Source: Synechococcus sp. CBW1004 (lineage in GTDB: Bacteria > Cyanobacteriota > Cyanobacteriia > PCC-6307 > Cyanobiaceae). From it: a stretch of DNA of 64,000 bases. Under the pieces are notes generated by a model. The model saw nothing but the letters and a program-made list of their open reading frames with translations, did not search any database and was not told where the DNA came from. Position numbers and translations under genes: made by a program. Shown in pieces: positions 60,385-64,000 of the stretch (the stretch's first letter is position 1; the number at the start of each line of letters is the position of its first letter). The stretch spans positions 744,001 through 808,000 of the forward strand of contig NZ_CP060397.1 in assembly GCF_015840715.1 (NCBI RefSeq), read 5' to 3'.

Positions 60385-63036
60385 TCAGGGGACCAGATTC
60401 ACCAGCTTGCCCGGAACGACGATGACGCGGCTGGGGGCCCTGCCCTCGAGCCATTTGGCGGCGATGTCGCTGGCCAGGGCCAGTTGCTCGAGGGTGGCCT
60501 TGTCGGCATCGGCGGGTACATCGAGGCTGCCGCGCACCTTGCCCTTGATCTGGATCACCAGAGGCACGGTGTCACGCACCAGGGCGCCGGCATCAACCGC
60601 GGGCCAGCCCTGGTTGTGGATGCTGCTGCTGGCCAGGGAATCCGCCTCGCTGCGGCCGCCGAGCTTGAGCCACAGCTCCTCGGCCAGGTGCGGCGCGAAG
60701 GGCGCCAGAAGGATCAGCAGCACCCGCAGGGCCTCGCAGGCGACCTCCGGGCGGCTGCCCTCCAGGTGCGCAGCCATCGCGTTGCTGAGCTTCATCAGCT
60801 CCGAGACGGCGGTGTTGAACTGGTAGTCGCCGTCGAGGTCCTCGCTGATCGCCGCGATGGCGGTGTGCACCGCCCGGCGCAGGGCCTTCTCGTCGTCGTT
60901 CAGGGCTGACCCCTCGGCTGCCAGGACGCTCTCCACAGCCCCGGCGCATCCGGCATCGCCCACGAGGCTGAGACCGCGCTCGTGTGCCCCTTCCACCAGG
61001 CGCCAGAGGCGCTGCAGGAAGCGGAACTGGCCCTCGACATCGGCGTCATCCCATTCGAGGTCCTTCTCGGGAGGAGCCTTGAACAGGATGAACATCCGCG
61101 CCGTGTCAGCGCCGTAGCGATCGATCACCGCCGCCGGATCGACGCCGTTGTACTTGGATTTGGACATCTTTTCGTAGAAGACCTCGAGCCGCTCACCGGT
61201 GACCGGATCGCGCGGATCATCGGGATCCGCCACATCTGCGGGAGCGATGTACTTGCCGCTGTGGGGATTCTTGTAGGTGATCCCCTGCACCATGCCCTGG
61301 GTGAGCAGGCGGCTGAAGGGCTCATCGAAGCTGAGCAGGCCACGATCGCGCAGCACCTTGGTGAAGAAGCGCGAGTACAACAGGTGCAGGATGGCGTGCT
61401 CAATGCCACCCACGTACTGATCCACCGGCAGCCAGTGGTTCACCGCCGCCTTGCTGAACGGCAGCTGGCTGTTGCCCGGATCGCTGTAGCGCAGGTAGTA
61501 CCAGCTGGAGCACATGAACGTGTCCATGGTGTCGGTCTCGCGCTGGGCGGGCTGGCCGCAGCAGGGGCAGGCCACCTGCTTCCAGGATTCGAGCTGCGAG
61601 AGCGGCGAGGCGCCCTTGCCGCTGAAGGCCACATCACGGGGCAGCTCCACCGGCAGCTGATCGGCGGGCACCGGCACCACGCCACAGCTGTCGCAGTGGA
61701 TCACCGGGATCGGGCAGCCCCAGTAGCGCTGGCGGGAGATCAGCCAGTCGCGGAGGCGGAACTGGATTTTCTCGCGGCCCCAGCCCTCCGCCTCGGCGGC
61801 AGCGGTGATGGCGCGCTTCGCCTCTGCAGAGGCCATGCCATCGAAGCGGCCGGAATGGATCAGCACACCCGCCTCGGTCCAGGCACCACCTTCGAAGGCA
61901 TGCTCGTCGCTGCCTTCGGGGATGATCACCTGACGCACCGGCAGCTCGTACTGGCGAGCGAACAGGAAGTCGCGCTGGTCGTGGGCGGGCACCCCCATCA
62001 CGGCGCCGGTGCCGTACTCGGCCAGCACGTAATCGGCGATCCAGAGAGGGATCAGCTCACCGTTGGCCGGGTTGCGCACCCGCGTTCCGATCGGCACGCC
62101 GCGTTTGGGCTTGTCCTCGGCGGTGCGCTCCTGCTCGCTCTGGCGGCTCACCAGATCGCAGAAGGCCTCGACGGGGATCTGCTTCGCTTCGGTGGTCAGC
62201 TGCGGCACCAGCGGATGTTCCGGGGCGAGCACCACGTAACTGGCACCGAAGATCGTGTCCGGCCGGGTGGTGAACACGGTGATCCGTTCGCCGCTGGAGT
62301 TCCCTGCGGCTTCCACCACGTCGAAGATCAGTTCGGCCCCGGTGCTGCGACCGATCCAGTTGGCCTGCATCGTGCGCACCCGCTCCGGCCACCCCTCGAG
62401 CCGGGGCAGGTCGTCGAGCAGCTGATCGGCATAGGCGGTGATCTTCAGAAACCACTGGCGCAGCTTGCGCTTCTCCACCAGTGCGCCGGAGCGCCAGGAG
62501 CGGCCTTCGCTGTCCACCTGCTCGTTGGCCAGCACCGTCTGATCGACGGGATCCCAGTTGACGCTCGCTTCCTTCTGATAGGCCAGGCCGGCCTCCAGGA
62601 ACTGCAGGAACAGCCACTGGGTCCAGCGGTAGTAGTCGGGCCGGCAGGTGGTCAGCTCCCGCTCCCAGTCGATCGACAGGCCCAGCTGATCGAGCTGGCC
62701 GCGCATGGCGGCGATGTTCTGCTCGGTCCAGCCCGCCGGATCGACACCCCGTTCGATCGCCGCATTCTCCGCAGGCAGGCCGAAGGCGTCCCAGCCCATC
62801 GGATGCAGCACCCGCCTGCCGCGCATCCGCATCACCCGCGCCACCACATCGGTGATCACGTAGTTGCGCACATGCCCCATGTGCAGGCTCCCCGAGGGGT
62901 AGGGGAACATCGACAGGGCATAAAACGTCTCGCCGGGCTCGTCCGCGCTGGGCGTCGCCCACAGCTGTTCGTCCTGCCACCGGCGCTGCCACTGCTGCTC
63001 GATCGCCTGTGGGCGATAGCGGGAGGAATCGGTCAC
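60385..63036 (-). CDS. leuS: Leucyl-tRNA synthetase
   Basis: This class I synthetase charges tRNA-Leu. The 883-residue protein starts at GTG 63036. The HIGH-type motif is in [14 protein letters not shown] near residue 50. The editing domain has [20 protein letters not shown]. The zinc-like motif [28 protein letters not shown] is present, and [12 protein letters not shown] closes the ATP site. A C-terminal extension ends with [12 protein letters not shown] 25-residue upstream extension to 63111 is possible but unlike the family. Between it and the preceding gene lies a 13-bp inverted repeat. Confidence 0.97.
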   Translation of the reverse strand: MTDSSRYRPQAIEQQWQRRWQDEQLWATPSADEPGETFYALSMFPYPSGSLHMGHVRNYVITDVVARVMRMRGRRVLHPMGWDAFGLPAENAAIERGVDPAGWTEQNIAAMRGQLDQLGLSIDWERELTTCRPDYYRWTQWLFLQFLEAGLAYQKEASVNWDPVDQTVLANEQVDSEGRSWRSGALVEKRKLRQWFLKITAYADQLLDDLPRLEGWPERVRTMQANWIGRSTGAELIFDVVEAAGNSSGERITVFTTRPDTIFGASYVVLAPEHPLVPQLTTEAKQIPVEAFCDLVSRQSEQERTAEDKPKRGVPIGTRVRNPANGELIPLWIADYVLAEYGTGAVMGVPAHDQRDFLFARQYELPVRQVIIPEGSDEHAFEGGAWTEAGVLIHSGRFDGMASAEAKRAITAAAEAEGWGREKIQFRLRDWLISRQRYWGCPIPVIHCDSCGVVPVPADQLPVELPRDVAFSGKGASPLSQLESWKQVACPCCGQPAQRETDTMDTFMCSSWYYLRYSDPGNSQLPFSKAAVNHWLPVDQYVGGIEHAILHLLYSRFFTKVLRDRGLLSFDEPFSRLLTQGMVQGITYKNPHSGKYIAPADVADPDDPRDPVTGERLEVFYEKMSKSKYNGVDPAAVIDRYGADTARMFILFKAPPEKDLEWDDADVEGQFRFLQRLWRLVEGAHERGLSLVGDAGCAGAVESVLAAEGSALNDDEKALRRAVHTAIAAISEDLDGDYQFNTAVSELMKLSNAMAAHLEGSRPEVACEALRVLLILLAPFAPHLAEELWLKLGGRSEADSLASSSIHNQGWPAVDAGALVRDTVPLVIQIKGKVRGSLDVPADADKATLEQLALASDIAAKWLEGRAPSRVIVVPGKLVNLVP

Positions 63037-63112
63037 GGGCCAGGGGGACTGGAGCAGGCGTGATCGTGACACAGCCAGACCCAGGCTCGTCAGGCAAGAA
63101 GCCATCGCCACC

Positions 63113-63154
63113 GCCTGCTTCCTCCGCGCCAGGGAGTCCGTGGAGGAAGCAGGC
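63113..63154 (-). terminator. Inverted repeat after the Ca-repeat hydrolase, terminator-like
   Basis: A perfect 13-bp stem, GCCTGCTTCCTCC (63113-63125) with GGAGGAAGCAGGC (63142-63154), encloses a 16-base loop. It begins 35 bases after the hydrolase stop and lies 77 bases before leuS. There is no T-run on the minus strand, so intrinsic termination would be weak. It may instead block read-through or protect the 3' end. Confidence 0.45.
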
Positions 63155-63189
63155 CCCGGCGCCGCGCCCCGATCGCCGCCGGGCAGGAA

Positions 63190-64000
63190 TCAGCTGAGCC
63201 AGGTCGTGTCGAAGCTGCTCACGCCGTTCAGGGCGATGACCCCATCGAGTGTGGCCGGGTCACCGAATCGGATCTGGAGCAGGCCCCCTTCCGCGGTCGT
63301 CTGGAATGCGACGACCTGCTGCCAGTCCTGCTGGGTGGGGATGAAGAACAGATCGCCGACGGACTCGGCGAAGGCGGCCGACAACTGCAGCCGATCTCCG
63401 TCAGCGGCATTGAAATCGAGGATGGTCTGCAGTCCGTCCGCCAATGCTTCCGAGCCGATGGCGAACACATCCGCCCCTGCTCCGCCCCGGAAACGGTTGC
63501 GGCCGCCACCGCCGATGAGCAGGTCATTGCCCACCCCGCCGTCAAGGAGATCGTCACCGTCCAGGCCGGTGAGCAGGTCGTTCCCGGCGAAGCCGTTGAG
63601 TTCACTGCCGCTGCTGAACGCCGTGATCGCGTCGTTGAAGCGGCTGCCGTTGGCCACCCCGCCCTGCGCCACGATCGTCTGATTCAAGGTGGCAGCGTCC
63701 AACTGCGTCTGCTCGGCCTCGAGGGTCAATTCGATCGACCGCGCCAGCATGGCGTGTCCGGACTGGGTGGGGTGGACATCGTCGAAATACAGATAGGCGT
63801 CAGCATCGGTGGCCTGATTCGCCTGCGACGATTCAGTGGTGTCGGCAATGCCATAGGAGGCGAAGGTTCCAAGGGAATCGCCGAACCGTGAGCAGTTGAA
63901 GCCGTACTCGTTGTTGAAATCAATCAGTGCCGCGTAGGGGAACATCGCCTGCACGTCGTCAATCATCGCCGAGAAGGCATCGCGGAACACCGTGACGGCG
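63190..64000 (-). CDS. GDSL/SGNH-type hydrolase with haemolysin-type calcium-binding repeats, 3' part
   Basis: The open frame runs off the window edge; the visible 270 residues are the C-terminal part. YLYFDDVHPTQSGHAMLA holds the D-x-x-H catalytic pair of GDSL lipases and thioesterases (block V); the serine block must lie upstream. About 70 residues later come RTX-type nonapeptides (AGNDLLTGLDGDDLLDGGVGNDLLIGGGG), which bind calcium, and then a beta-rich tail ending in FDTTWLS. Such proteins are normally exported by type I secretion through a C-terminal signal. No transporter genes are in view. It could be a secreted lipase, esterase or phospholipase. Confidence 0.85.
   Translation of the reverse strand, partial: AVTVFRDAFSAMIDDVQAMFPYAALIDFNNEYGFNCSRFGDSLGTFASYGIADTTESSQANQATDADAYLYFDDVHPTQSGHAMLARSIELTLEAEQTQLDAATLNQTIVAQGGVANGSRFNDAITAFSSGSELNGFAGNDLLTGLDGDDLLDGGVGNDLLIGGGGRNRFRGGAGADVFAIGSEALADGLQTILDFNAADGDRLQLSAAFAESVGDLFFIPTQQDWQQVVAFQTTAEGGLLQIRFGDPATLDGVIALNGVSSFDTTWLS

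Overview
The window is high-GC chromosomal DNA from a cyanobacterium, most likely a Cyanobium/Synechococcus-type picocyanobacterium. The evidence is a psaK gene, the cyanobacterial families DUF2499, DUF3593, DUF3598, DUF3110 and DUF1257 (Ycf35), a plant-type [2Fe-2S] ferredoxin, PrxQ, HisZ, and dense coding with overlapping starts and stops. Several HIP1-type GCGATCGC octamers also occur. There are no insertion sequences, integrases, CRISPR arrays or rRNA genes. No stretch longer than about 300 bases lacks a gene.

Layout. (1) 1-6446 is housekeeping: partial ilvA, dxs, an FAD reductase, psaK, the DUF3593/DUF2499 pair and a CsaB-like transferase. (2) 6590-28615 is an accessory block. It holds a Tat-exported metallophosphatase, a CHASE2-adenylate cyclase convergent with a glutaminase-STAS-cNMP fusion, and a DUF928 protein. 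It also holds an exported CHAT-protease-like protein and a 4,360-residue two-partner-secretion (TPS) exoprotein, with its FhaC/ShlB-type transporter divergent. (3) 28733-37346 holds PrxQ, L28, a four-gene osmolyte/sugar ABC transporter (ggt-like), HtpG, a DUF3598 protein and a 7Fe-type ferredoxin. (4) 37371-41000 holds hisZ, an inositol-monophosphatase-family gene, a [2Fe-2S] ferredoxin, tRNA-Ser(GGA) with a clear terminator, and two small genes. (5) 41037-46509 holds pstB-pstA-pstC, divergent from dnaK with a Pho-box-like repeat between them. (6) 46516-63036 holds dnaJ, DUF3110, murQ, mtnP, ppiB, ribBA, argC, purN, ycf35-like, an M61 peptidase, an amidase, a transglycosylase-like protein, gpi, an EamA half-transporter and leuS. 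(7) 63190-64000 is the 3' end of a GDSL-type hydrolase with calcium-binding repeats.

The most unusual part is the TPS locus. The exoprotein stop codon overlaps the start of an exported CHAT protein by 4 bases, and a DUF928 gene follows 23 bases later. The exoprotein carries nine ~112-residue repeats, twelve MBG-like domains in a three-domain super-repeat, and a terminal Cys pair that could be an HMW1-like anchor. I propose a surface adhesin whose retention or release is controlled by its co-transcribed CHAT protein. The neighbouring cyclase and cyclic-nucleotide-binding glutaminase look like a separate local cAMP-signalling module.

All calls come from reading motifs and gene order. No database search or structure prediction was run.
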